NCBI GenBank assembly: GCA_023387775.1 | Contig: JAEWHN010000050.1 | Coordinates: 1-7,323, forward strand | DNA length: 7,323 nucleotides | Source: Pseudomonadota bacterium | GTDB taxonomy: Bacteria; Pseudomonadota; Alphaproteobacteria; Rhizobiales; Rhizobiaceae | Reading direction: 5' to 3' | In this document: positions 1 through 6,101 of the stretch, one piece after another | Numbering within the stretch: the stretch's first letter is position 1 | Layout of the letters: every line of letters starts with the position of its first letter | Position numbers and translations under genes: made by a program | Notes under the pieces: generated by a model | What the model was told of the DNA's origin: nothing | Databases searched by the model: none | What the model saw: the letters and a program-made list of their open reading frames with translations, nothing else

Positions 1-1338
1 GGCCTGAAGCCCTACTATGAAGAGTTCCACAAGGTGAAATACACCAACGACGCCATCAAGGCGGCGGTGGAACTGTCGGCCCGCTATATCAGCGACCGCA
101 AGCTGCCCGACAAGGCGATCGACGTGATCGACGAGACCGGCGCCTCGCAGATGCTGCTGCCGGAAGGCCGGCGCAAGAAGACGATCGGCATCAAAGAGAT
201 CGAAGCGACCGTCGCCACCATGGCGCGCATCCCGCCCAAGACGGTTTCGGCCGACGACGAGCAGGTGCTGGCCAATCTGGAAAGCGAGCTGCGCCGGGTC
301 GTCTATGGCCAGGATACCGCCATCACCGCACTTGCCTCGGCAATCAAGCTGGCGCGTGCGGGCCTGCGCGAGCCCGAGAAGCCGATCGGCTCCTATCTGT
401 TCTCCGGCCCCACCGGCGTCGGCAAGACGGAGGTTGCACGGCAGCTCGCCTCGTCACTGGGTGTGGAACTGATCCGCTTCGACATGTCGGAATACATGGA
501 GCGCCATACCGTCTCGCGGCTCATCGGCGCGCCTCCCGGCTATGTCGGCTTCGACCAGGGCGGTTTGCTCACCGATGGTGTCGACCAGCATCCGCACTGC
601 GTTCTGCTGCTCGACGAGGTCGAGAAGGCCCATCCGGACCTGTTCAACATCCTGTTGCAGGTCATGGATCACGGCAAGCTGACCGACCATAACGGCAAGC
701 AGGTCGACTTCCGCAACGTCATCCTGATCATGACGACCAATGCGGGCGCGGCCGACATGGCCAAGGCGGCAATCGGCTTCGGCTCGTCCAAGCGCGAAGG
801 CGACGACATGGAGGCGATCAACCGGCTGTTCTCGCCGGAGTTCCGCAACCGTCTCGACGCCATCATCCCCTTCGGCTCGCTGCCGGTGCCGGTGGTGCAT
901 CAGGTGGTGCAGAAGTTCGTGCTCCAGCTGGAAGCGCAGCTTTCGGAACGCGGCGTGACTTTCGATCTGGCGCCCGAGGCAGTCGCCTGGCTCGCCGACA
1001 AGGGCTACGACGAGCGCATGGGTGCGCGGCCGCTTGGCCGGGTCATCCAGGAGCACATCAAGAAGCCGCTTGCCGAGGAGGTACTGTTCGGCAAGCTCAA
1101 GAAGGGCGGCACGGTCCGCGTCACGGTCGAGACGAAGGAAGACGGCGAGACCGGCCTTAAGCTCGAGACCATCGCCGACGAGGTGCCGGTCAAGCCGAAG
1201 AAGGAAGAGCCGCGCAAGACCCCGGCCAAGAAGCCCGCGGCGAAGAAGGCGACTGCCAAGAAGGCGGTTGCGCAGAAGCCAAAGGCTCGCGACGGAAACA
1301 AGCGCAGCCTGGTGCCGCAGTTGCCCCGCAAGGGCTGA
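1..1338 (+). CDS. clpA: ATP-dependent Clp protease ATP-binding subunit ClpA (5'-truncated)
   Basis: This is the C-terminal 445 residues of ClpA, the AAA+ unfoldase that feeds substrates (with ClpS, N-degron proteins) into the cytosolic ClpP peptidase. The frame is open from base 1, so the GTG at 34 is internal and not a start. The N-domain and most of the first AAA+ module lie upstream. Fragment residues 1-60 are the end of module 1. The second module shows Walker A GPTGVGKT (about 136-143), Walker B VLLLDE (about 201-206), sensor 1 TTN (about 245-247), an arginine-finger segment PEFRNRLD and sensor 2 GARPLGR (about 341-347). A ClpP-docking tripeptide IGF sits at about 258-260 (bases 772-780), which marks it as a ClpP partner and separates it from ClpB. 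The last 50 residues are a lysine/alanine/proline-rich tail with PAKK/AAKK/TAKK units. It is followed directly by an intrinsic terminator. Identity is very secure. Confidence 0.97.
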   Translation, partial: GLKPYYEEFHKVKYTNDAIKAAVELSARYISDRKLPDKAIDVIDETGASQMLLPEGRRKKTIGIKEIEATVATMARIPPKTVSADDEQVLANLESELRRVVYGQDTAITALASAIKLARAGLREPEKPIGSYLFSGPTGVGKTEVARQLASSLGVELIRFDMSEYMERHTVSRLIGAPPGYVGFDQGGLLTDGVDQHPHCVLLLDEVEKAHPDLFNILLQVMDHGKLTDHNGKQVDFRNVILIMTTNAGAADMAKAAIGFGSSKREGDDMEAINRLFSPEFRNRLDAIIPFGSLPVPVVHQVVQKFVLQLEAQLSERGVTFDLAPEAVAWLADKGYDERMGARPLGRVIQEHIKKPLAEEVLFGKLKKGGTVRVTVETKEDGETGLKLETIADEVPVKPKKEEPRKTPAKKPAAKKATAKKAVAQKPKARDGNKRSLVPQLPRKG

Positions 1339-1360
1339 TCTGACGGCGCAGGTGTTAATG

Positions 1361-1396
1361 GACCGCCGGCTGCAAGATGCGGCCGGCGGTCTTTTT
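1361..1396 (+). terminator. Intrinsic terminator of clpA
   Basis: A perfect 10-bp inverted repeat (GACCGCCGGC at 1361-1370, GCCGGCGGTC at 1382-1391) encloses an 11-base loop and is followed at once by five T residues (1392-1396). It begins 22 bases after the clpA stop. On the opposite strand the stem is not followed by a T run. It should therefore act mainly on clpA, although it could still weakly block read-through from the convergent VOC gene, whose stop is only 4 bases away. Confidence 0.92.
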
Positions 1397-1400
1397 ATGT

Positions 1401-1820
1401 TCACACGCCGAAGCTGACCAGCCCGGCCTCACTGATCGCCCAGGCCGGGTTCCAGGCGATCTCCCATGCATGCTCGTCCGGATCGGCGACATAGCCGCTG
1501 AACCCGCCATGCGGCGGTTCGACCGGCGCCTTGAGCAGGCGGCCGCCGCTCGTAATCAGCCGATCCATGGTGGGCTGCACGTCGCTGCGTTCCGGCACGT
1601 TGTGGCCCAGTGCGAATGCGCCGGGCTGCGCGGGTTTCCGACCCATATCGGCGGCAAGCGCGCTTTCCAGCCACGTGCCGAGCATGAAGCCGTTCATCTG
1701 GTAGAACACGATTTCGTCGTTCTCGAACACCGGTTTCCATCCAAAACCCTCGACATAGAACCGGCGCGAGCGGGCAAGATCGCGGATGCCGAGCGTGATG
1801 ACTGAGATTTGCTGTTGCAT
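1401..1820 (-). CDS. VOC-superfamily (glyoxalase/bleomycin-resistance/dioxygenase fold) protein
   Basis: A 139-residue protein forming one vicinal-oxygen-chelate module. It opens with a first beta strand ISVITLGIRDLARSRRFY (residues 5-22), the usual VOC start of strand then helix ending in FY. The second half has strand FALGHNV (about 69-75) and ends DPDEHAWEIAWNP (about 113-125). H73 and E120 sit where VOC metal ligands commonly fall. The fold is clear, but the reaction (lyase, dioxygenase or resistance binding) cannot be told from sequence. The ATG at 1820 is chosen because AGGGA lies 7 bases upstream and the fold begins just after it. An upstream in-frame ATG at 1853 would add 11 residues and has no good ribosome site. 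The gene is convergent with clpA and divergent from the azlC-like gene. Confidence 0.85.
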   Translation of the reverse strand: MQQQISVITLGIRDLARSRRFYVEGFGWKPVFENDEIVFYQMNGFMLGTWLESALAADMGRKPAQPGAFALGHNVPERSDVQPTMDRLITSGGRLLKAPVEPPHGGFSGYVADPDEHAWEIAWNPAWAISEAGLVSFGV

Positions 1821-1878
1821 GGCCACATCCCTAACGTTTCCGCGGCGCACCATGCGGCGCGGTTTCCGTCATGGGACT

Positions 1879-1893
1879 TGGCGCGACGCGCCA
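1879..1893. repeat. Perfect 15-base palindrome (7-bp arms, 1-base centre)
   Basis: TGGCGCG-A-CGCGCCA is a perfect dyad located 58 bases upstream of the preferred VOC start and about 120 bases upstream of the azlC candidate promoter. The one-base centre is too small for an RNA hairpin loop without opening pairs. If it is functional, a dimeric regulator site is more likely than a terminator. GC-rich DNA makes short dyads fairly common, so this could be chance. Confidence 0.4.
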
Positions 1894-2014
1894 GCCAGAG
1901 CTTCCCTGAGGAAACGACCGGGCTAACCAAACCGGTCCGCCTTTTTAGACGGTCGAAGGCTAGCGGCTACTTTCCGCCTGTTCAAGAATCGACTGTGTTC
2001 GACGCGTTTGTCTC

Positions 2015-2042
2015 CTGACAATCCTTCCCCGCCTGGCATAAG
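2015..2042 (+). promoter_or_regulatory. Candidate sigma-70-type promoter for azlC-like/azlD-like pair
   Basis: A -35-like CTGACA (2015-2020, 5 of 6 to TTGACA) is separated by 16 bases from CATAAG (2037-2042, 4 of 6 to TATAAT). Transcription would start near 2049. That would leave a 5' leader of about 22-40 bases to the ATG codons at 2071 and 2089, and would exclude the upstream TTG at 2008 as a start. The evidence is sequence match only. Confidence 0.35.
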
Positions 2043-2088
2043 ACTTTGGCGTCGTCCCGCTTTTCGCCTCATGCTAATCAGCGCGTCG

Positions 2089-2847
2089 ATGTCCGACGAA
2101 TCTGCCGCCATAACCCGGAACATTGTGCTCGCCCAGGCCGGGCGCGGCAGATGGTATCTGCGCGGGGTGCAGACGGCGGTTTCGGTGCCCGGCCTCATAC
2201 TGGCCAGCGCCTTCATCGGCTTTGCGGGCCTGGCAAAGGAATCAGGCCTCACGCTCGTCCAGGCCGTTTTCATGACTGGCTTCGTCTGGGCGCTGCCGGC
2301 CAAGGTGGTGCTGATCGGCGCGATTCTTTCGGGAGCCTCGCTGCCCGCTGCCGCCCTGGCGGTTGCGCTGTCTTCCATTCGCCTCACGCCAATGGTGGTG
2401 GCGCTTGTGCCGGAACTGAAGGGCCCGCGCACGCCGAAATGGGTGCTCTACTTCCTGTCCCATTTCGTGGCGGTGACGTCCTGGGTGCTGGCAATGGAGC
2501 GGCTCGGCCAGATACCGCGCGAGATGCGTACCACCTACTATGCAGGGCTCGGCTCGACCCTGCTGCTGGTCAACGTGGGCGTGGTGGCCTGTGTGTTCCT
2601 TCTGGCGGAAAACATGCCGCCGCTCGTCTCGGCGGCGCTGTTCCTGCTGACGCCGATGTATTTCCTGACCTCGCTGTGGGGCTCGGCGCGGGAGCGGGCA
2701 GGGCATGTGGCGATGGTGATGGGGCTCGCGCTTGGCCCCGTCTTCCATGCGTTCTGGCCGGGCTTCGACCTTCTGGCGGCCGGGCTTTGCGGCGGCATCG
2801 GCGCCTACGCCTACCACCGATTCTCGAAAAAGCAGGCGCTGTCATGA
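2089..2847 (+). CDS. AzlC-family transporter subunit (divergent clade)
   Basis: A 252-residue inner-membrane protein with about seven or eight hydrophobic segments (near residues 28-47, 58-81, 87-107, 119-137, 152-173, 178-196, 205-222, 226-242). The early segment with GFAGLAKESGLTLVQAVFMT matches the AzlC pattern. In characterised relatives such as YgaZ/YgaH, AzlC and AzlD form an amino-acid exporter. Here the classical YAGASQ stretch reads WALPAK (67-72) and the usual N-x-R-H-x-L-Y reads SIRLTPMVV (96-104), so the substrate is open. ATG 2089 was chosen because it lies downstream of the candidate promoter and begins MSDESAA, a typical hydrophilic start. ATG 2071 is possible, and neither has a good Shine-Dalgarno. 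The stop overlaps the next gene by ATGA, so the two are translationally coupled. Confidence 0.85.
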   Translation: MSDESAAITRNIVLAQAGRGRWYLRGVQTAVSVPGLILASAFIGFAGLAKESGLTLVQAVFMTGFVWALPAKVVLIGAILSGASLPAAALAVALSSIRLTPMVVALVPELKGPRTPKWVLYFLSHFVAVTSWVLAMERLGQIPREMRTTYYAGLGSTLLLVNVGVVACVFLLAENMPPLVSAALFLLTPMYFLTSLWGSARERAGHVAMVMGLALGPVFHAFWPGFDLLAAGLCGGIGAYAYHRFSKKQALS

Positions 2848-3191
2848 CCTTTCAGTCTGTCGATGCCTGGTGGTGGCCGTTCCTGTTCATTCTTGTCGCG
2901 GGCTGGCTCGCGACCGACAGCTGGCGGTTCCTCGGCGTCTATCTGGGCGGCCGCATTTCGGAAAAATCCGATATTCTGGTGCTGGTGCGCACCATCGCAA
3001 CGGCGCTTGTGGCGGCGGTCATCGGAAACCTGATCATATTTCCCAGCGGGGCGCTGGCGGCAGCGCCCATCGCGCTGCGAATCGGTGCGGTGGCCGTTGG
3101 CTTTGCCGCCTACATGCTGCTGGGCCGGCGCGTGCTGGCCGGCATCGTCGCCGCCGAGATTGTCCTCGCCGCGGGGCTTTTGGCGCAATAA
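2844..3191 (+). CDS. AzlD-family small transporter subunit
   Basis: A 115-residue hydrophobic protein with four predicted membrane segments (about residues 10-24, 43-66, 78-94, 98-113). The layout fits AzlD/YgaH, the small partner of AzlC. The ATG at 2844 overlaps the azlC-like stop in an ATGA junction, and AGCAGG (2831-2836) lies 7 bases upstream, so this start is well supported. The same frame stays open upstream to about 2046, but that stretch is the out-of-frame shadow of the azlC-like gene. The GGRIS segment (35-39) followed by a helix resembles the region of AzlD that normally reads R-x-L-P-x, but it is not canonical, so this subunit appears divergent together with its partner. Confidence 0.83.
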   Translation: MTFQSVDAWWWPFLFILVAGWLATDSWRFLGVYLGGRISEKSDILVLVRTIATALVAAVIGNLIIFPSGALAAAPIALRIGAVAVGFAAYMLLGRRVLAGIVAAEIVLAAGLLAQ

Positions 3192-3202
3192 GCTCCGAGC
3201 GA

Positions 3203-3226
3203 GGCCGGAACACCTCGGTTCCGGCC
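3203..3226. terminator. Hairpin between convergent azlD-like and HIT genes
   Basis: A perfect 8-bp inverted repeat (GGCCGGAA 3203-3210, TTCCGGCC 3219-3226) with an 8-base loop sits 11 bases after the azlD-like stop and 11 bases beyond the HIT stop. Neither side has a T run, so it is not a strong intrinsic terminator. Its position midway between convergent stops suggests a bidirectional 3'-end hairpin that protects transcripts or assists Rho-dependent ending. Confidence 0.5.
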
Positions 3227-3237
3227 GAAAGGTCGAC

Positions 3238-3663
3238 TCAGGCGGAAGCCAGAGCGGCGCGCAGCTTCTCGGCGTTCGCGACCAGCACTTCCTGCTGTTC
3301 CATCTGCCCCGTGTGCGGCTTCAGCGCCACGCCCTCGAACCGCGGCAATATGTGGACGTGCAGGTGGAAGACCGTCTGGCCCGCCGCGGGCTCGTTGAAC
3401 TGCATCACCGTCACGCCGTCGGCTTCGAAGGCCTGCTTGGCCGCCCGGGCGATCTTCTGAACGGCGGCCATGAGGGGGGCAAAGGTTGCCGGGTCGGCAT
3501 CCAGAAGGTTGCGCGAGGGCGCCCTGGGCACCACCAGCGTGTGGCCCGTGCCTTGTGGCATCAGATCCATGAAGGCAATCGCGTGCTCGTCCTCATAGAC
3601 CTTGTGCGCCGGCAGTTCGCCGCGAAGGATCTTGGCGAACACGTTGGTATCGTCGTATCTCAT
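3238..3663 (-). CDS. HIT-family nucleotide hydrolase/transferase
   Basis: A 141-residue cytosolic histidine-triad protein. The signature FHLHVHILPRF gives H100, H102 and H104, with the middle histidine the expected catalytic nucleophile. Other family marks are the N-terminal DDTNVFAKILRGE (4-16), VYEDEHAIAFMDLMPQGTGHTLVVP (22-46) and FNEPAAGQTVFH (89-100). Relatives such as HinT hydrolyse AMP-lysine and other nucleoside phosphoramidates, but the real substrate here is unknown. Start choice: two ATG codons lie back to back at 3666 and 3663. GAGAGGG (3670-3676) is 3 bases from the first and 6 from the second, so the second is preferred. A TTG at 3726 opens a longer frame with no homology. The gene is divergent from the SMR gene (79-base gap). 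Confidence 0.93.
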   Translation of the reverse strand: MRYDDTNVFAKILRGELPAHKVYEDEHAIAFMDLMPQGTGHTLVVPRAPSRNLLDADPATFAPLMAAVQKIARAAKQAFEADGVTVMQFNEPAAGQTVFHLHVHILPRFEGVALKPHTGQMEQQEVLVANAEKLRAALASA

Positions 3664-3742
3664 CATCTGCCCTCTCGTCGTCAGCGTGTTCGCGTCATAG
3701 TCGTTTCGGGGGCTTCCCGCAATCAACCGGTCAGGAATGCGA

Positions 3743-4078
3743 ATGCAGCTGAACTATGTCTTTCTGGTCGTCGCCATCGTCTTCGAGGTCATGGCAACCG
3801 CGGCGTTGAAGGAGACGCACGGCTTCACACGTCCATTGCCGTCCGTGGCCACCGCCATCGGCTACGCGCTGGCGTTCTACTTCCTGTCGCTTGCGGTGCG
3901 CAGCATGCCGATCGGCATCGTCTATGCCATCTGGAGCGGGGCCGGCATCGTCCTCATCACCGCAATCGGCTGGATCTGGTTCCGCCAGGCGCTCGACCTG
4001 CCGGCGCTGGTCGGCATGGGCTTCATCGTAGTGGGCGTTGGCATCATAAACCTGTTTTCAAAGACCGTGGTGCACTAG
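3743..4078 (+). CDS. SMR-family multidrug efflux transporter (Qac/EmrE type)
   Basis: A 111-residue four-helix inner-membrane protein that should export cationic compounds in exchange for protons. It follows EmrE closely: E15 (EmrE E14, the proton/drug site) in FEVMATAALK, GFTRPLPS after helix 1, Y41, and YAIWSGAGIV with Y61 and W64 (EmrE Y60 and W63), then the DLPALVGMGFIVVGVGIINL segment of helix 4. YAIWSG rather than YAVWTGIG places it with the Qac/EmrE group and not the guanidinium-exporting Gdx group. Polyamines or lipophilic cations are therefore more likely substrates than guanidinium. It is encoded singly, consistent with a dual-topology homodimer. Start: AGGA (3733-3736) touches an ATG at 3737 but is 6 bases from the ATG at 3743, which is preferred. 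Its stop is 3 bases from the stop of the convergent acyltransferase gene. Confidence 0.93.
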   Translation: MQLNYVFLVVAIVFEVMATAALKETHGFTRPLPSVATAIGYALAFYFLSLAVRSMPIGIVYAIWSGAGIVLITAIGWIWFRQALDLPALVGMGFIVVGVGIINLFSKTVVH

Positions 4079-4081
4079 GGG

Positions 4082-5305
4082 CTAGTCTTCACGCAGGGAG
4101 GGGTCCTTCCGGAACGGCCCGTGCTCGTCGAGATACTCGCCGATCTCCCGTACTTCCTCGCGCTCGCGCTCGAGATAGGCGGCAACGGCGTTACGCAGGC
4201 CGGCATGGGCGATGTAGTGGGCGGACTGGGTGGTGACCGGCCGGTAGCCGCGCGCCAGCTTGTGCTCGCCCTGGGCGCCTGCTTCGACGACCCTGAGCCC
4301 GCGCGAGATCGCGAAGTCGATAGCCTGGTGATAGCAGACCTCGAAATGCAGGAAGGGATGGTCTTCTATGCAGCCCCAGTTGCGGCCATAGAGCGTGTCG
4401 GAGCCGATGAAATTGATGGCGCCGGCCACGTAGCGGCCATTGCGCCGCGCCATCACCAGCAGGACGTCGTCGCGCATCCGTTCGCCCACGAGCGAAAAGA
4501 ACGTGCGGTTGAGATAGGGCCGGCCCCATTTGCGGCTGCCGGTGTCCATGTAGAAGGCGAAGAAGTCGTCCCACACGCTCTCGGTAAGGTCGCTGCCGGT
4601 CAGCCAGTCTATTTCGATTCCGGGCGCCAGCGCCTCGCGCCGCTCTTTTCTCAGCGCCTTGCGCTTGCGCGAGGCGAGCGTTTCCAGAAAATCCTCGTAG
4701 CTCGAATAGCCTTCGTTGAAGAAATGGAACTGCTGGTCGGTGCGGGTAAGGAAGCCGGCCGCGCTCAGCGCCGCCATGTCATCCCGTGTGGCGAAGGTGA
4801 CATGGGCCGACGACACGCCGAGCCGCTCGGTCACCAGCCTGAGCCCGGAGGCGAGGGCGGCCCTGACGGAGCCGGCATCGGCTGAACGGCTTGCGAGCAG
4901 TCTCGGTCCCGTTGCCGGCGTGAAGGGCACGGAAACCTGCAGCTTTGGATAGTACCGCCCGCCGGCGCGTTCGAACGCATCCGCCCAGCCGTGGTCAAAG
5001 ACGTATTCGCCCTGGCTGTGGGATTTCAGATAGCAGGGCACTGCGCCGAGCAGGGCGCCGTGCGGGTCTTCGAGGCGCAGATGGTGCCCCATCCACCCCG
5101 CACGACGTACGGCGCAGCCGGACTCTTCAAGTATTTTCAGGAAGTCGAATGAAATGAACGGGTTGTACGGAAAGGATGAAACGTCACGTGAAGTTCCGGT
5201 CAGGCTGTCCCACTCCGCCTTGGTGAAACCGCCCATCCCGTCCACGATGCGGATGGCGTAGTCGCCATCCGCTCTTGCCCTGTCGCCGTCCCGCGTGCTG
5301 TCCAT
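4082..5305 (-). CDS. FemAB-like / GNAT-fold acyltransferase (COG3146, 'peptidogalycan biosynthesis' family)
   Basis: A 407-residue soluble protein matching the family annotated as FemAB-like, DUF482 or GNAT N-acyltransferase. Recognisable blocks are NPFISFDFLKILEESG (48-63), LKSHSQGEYVFDHGWADAF (93-111), YYPKLQVSVPFTPATGPRLL (118-137), the basic LASRKRKALRKERR stretch (210-223), YGRNWGC (306-312), FEVCYHQAIDFAISRGL (321-337) and EAGAQGEHKLARGY (341-354). The GNAT-like core with a cysteine- and histidine-rich YHQAIDFA helix is typical. The acyl donor and acceptor are not established for the family, and the peptidoglycan name is historical. The start at 5305 has no Shine-Dalgarno but fits family length. 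An alternative ATG lies at residue 24. It is the last gene of the RidA-GDPD-FemAB-like unit, 51 bases after the GDPD stop. Confidence 0.85.
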   Translation of the reverse strand: MDSTRDGDRARADGDYAIRIVDGMGGFTKAEWDSLTGTSRDVSSFPYNPFISFDFLKILEESGCAVRRAGWMGHHLRLEDPHGALLGAVPCYLKSHSQGEYVFDHGWADAFERAGGRYYPKLQVSVPFTPATGPRLLASRSADAGSVRAALASGLRLVTERLGVSSAHVTFATRDDMAALSAAGFLTRTDQQFHFFNEGYSSYEDFLETLASRKRKALRKERREALAPGIEIDWLTGSDLTESVWDDFFAFYMDTGSRKWGRPYLNRTFFSLVGERMRDDVLLVMARRNGRYVAGAINFIGSDTLYGRNWGCIEDHPFLHFEVCYHQAIDFAISRGLRVVEAGAQGEHKLARGYRPVTTQSAHYIAHAGLRNAVAAYLEREREEVREIGEYLDEHGPFRKDPSLRED

Positions 5306-5356
5306 GGGGTTTTAGATACGTGGCCCTTTCGACAGTACAAGAGGCGGCCGGCACAT

Positions 5357-6085
5357 TCAGGCTGCCCGCACCAGATCCGGCTCGAAGCCTTCGAACGTCA
5401 TCTGGTCGGCATGGACGAAGGTCTGCTCCACCCCTGCCTGGGTGCATACCGTCCAGGTGATGACCGGCATGTTCAGCTTTTCGCGCACGAACCGCACGAA
5501 GCGGTTGGGCAGGTCGGACACGCTGTAGGACACAAACGAGATGTCGTGCGCGAGCATGGAGAAATGCGCCTCCAGCTCGTGGTCCTTGGTGCCGTAGGCC
5601 GTCAGGCCGGTTGGAATGGTGCCGGCATGCGCCGGAAACTGGCGGATCAGCCAGTGGTCGAAGGACATGATCGCCACCTCGCCACGATAGGCGCGCAGCA
5701 GCGCGCACACCTTTTCCACCAGGCCTTCGTCCCGGCCAGGAATGCCCTTCAGTTCGACCACCAGCGGCACGCGGCCGCGGACATGATCGAGCAGTTCCTG
5801 CAGGGTGGGAACATGGTCGGCTGTGCCGCCGATGCGCAGTGCGCCCATTTCGGCGGCGGTGCGCTGCCAGACATAGCCTTCCGTACGCGCCAGACGCTTC
5901 AGATCGTCGTCATGGAACACGACGGGCACGCCATCCGCCGACAGGTGCACGTCGCATTCGATGGCGTAGCCCCGGTCGATGGCACGGTCGAAAGCCGATA
6001 GCGTGTTCTCCCACACGGCCTTGTTGAGGTCGTGGTAGCCGCGATGCGCGATCGGCCGCGCCACCAGCCAGGACAGGTCGGTCAT
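5357..6085 (-). CDS. Glycerophosphodiester phosphodiesterase family protein
   Basis: A 242-residue cytosolic TIM-barrel phosphodiesterase, expected to split glycerophosphodiesters from phospholipid turnover into glycerol-3-phosphate and an alcohol. The catalytic signature is intact: AHRG (H14, R15), ENT (E27-T29), ECDVHLS (E43, D45, H47), FHDD (H58, D59) and ELKG (E111, K113). Later strands MSFDH (140-144) and ITWTV (209-213) complete the barrel. The last strand reads HADQMTFEGFEPD rather than the usual IITDxP, a mild divergence. There is no signal peptide, so it acts inside the cell, unlike the periplasmic GlpQ. The ATG at 6085 is chosen because the domain starts within 14 residues and GAAGG overlapping the upstream stop provides the ribosome site. 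An upstream extension to 6178 lies inside the RidA-type gene and is rejected. Confidence 0.93.
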   Translation of the reverse strand: MTDLSWLVARPIAHRGYHDLNKAVWENTLSAFDRAIDRGYAIECDVHLSADGVPVVFHDDDLKRLARTEGYVWQRTAAEMGALRIGGTADHVPTLQELLDHVRGRVPLVVELKGIPGRDEGLVEKVCALLRAYRGEVAIMSFDHWLIRQFPAHAGTIPTGLTAYGTKDHELEAHFSMLAHDISFVSYSVSDLPNRFVRFVREKLNMPVITWTVCTQAGVEQTFVHADQMTFEGFEPDLVRAA

Positions 6086-6095
6086 GGTCTGCTTA

Positions 6096-6101
6096 CCTTC
6101 A
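6096..6101 (-). promoter_or_regulatory. Shine-Dalgarno of GDPD gene overlapping the RidA-type stop codon
   Basis: On the minus strand the RidA-type gene ends in TGA followed at once by AGG, giving TGAAGG. The ribosome site therefore uses part of the stop codon and lies 10 bases before the GDPD ATG at 6085. The 13-base gap between the genes leaves no room for a promoter, which supports co-transcription and coupled translation. Confidence 0.65.

Larger units (their letters stand above)
1821..2088. other. Divergent intergenic region between VOC gene and azlC-like gene
   Basis: These 268 bases have no convincing coding frame. They hold a short palindrome (1879-1893), two competing hairpins built from GACCG/CGGTC elements (1916-1954), a T5 run at 1942-1946 and a candidate promoter for the azlC-like gene (2015-2042). 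No clear sigma-70 promoter for the VOC gene was found on the minus strand. Confidence 0.6.

Noticed and set aside
454..1404. Long minus-strand open frame (316 codons) opposite clpA
   Set aside because: It is rich in Arg, Leu, His and Asp with no recognisable domain and lies wholly antisense to a highly conserved clpA. Long antisense frames are expected in GC-rich coding DNA.
2008..2088. TTG-initiated N-terminal extension of the azlC-like protein
   Set aside because: The start codon lies upstream of the best promoter match, has no ribosome site, and the extra residues do not resemble the family.
2046..2843. Upstream open extension of the azlD-like frame
   Set aside because: It is the shifted frame of the azlC-like gene, with shadow-type composition. 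The real start is the ATGA junction at 2844 with a ribosome site.
3664..3726. TTG-initiated extension of the HIT protein
   Set aside because: The added residues show no homology to the family. A strong GAGAGGG site sits directly before the tandem ATG codons at 3661-3666.
3085..4236. Plus-strand open frame of 383 codons covering parts of azlD-like, HIT and SMR genes
   Set aside because: It spans several well-supported genes in a different frame or strand and has no domain content of its own.
4121..4885. Plus-strand open frame (254 codons) opposite the FemAB-like gene
   Set aside because: It is antisense to a gene with multiple conserved family blocks, and its translation shows no recognisable motif.
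5411..6001. Plus-strand open frame opposite the GDPD gene
   Set aside because: It is antisense to an intact catalytic signature. Its His- and Gln-rich composition is typical of an antisense shadow.
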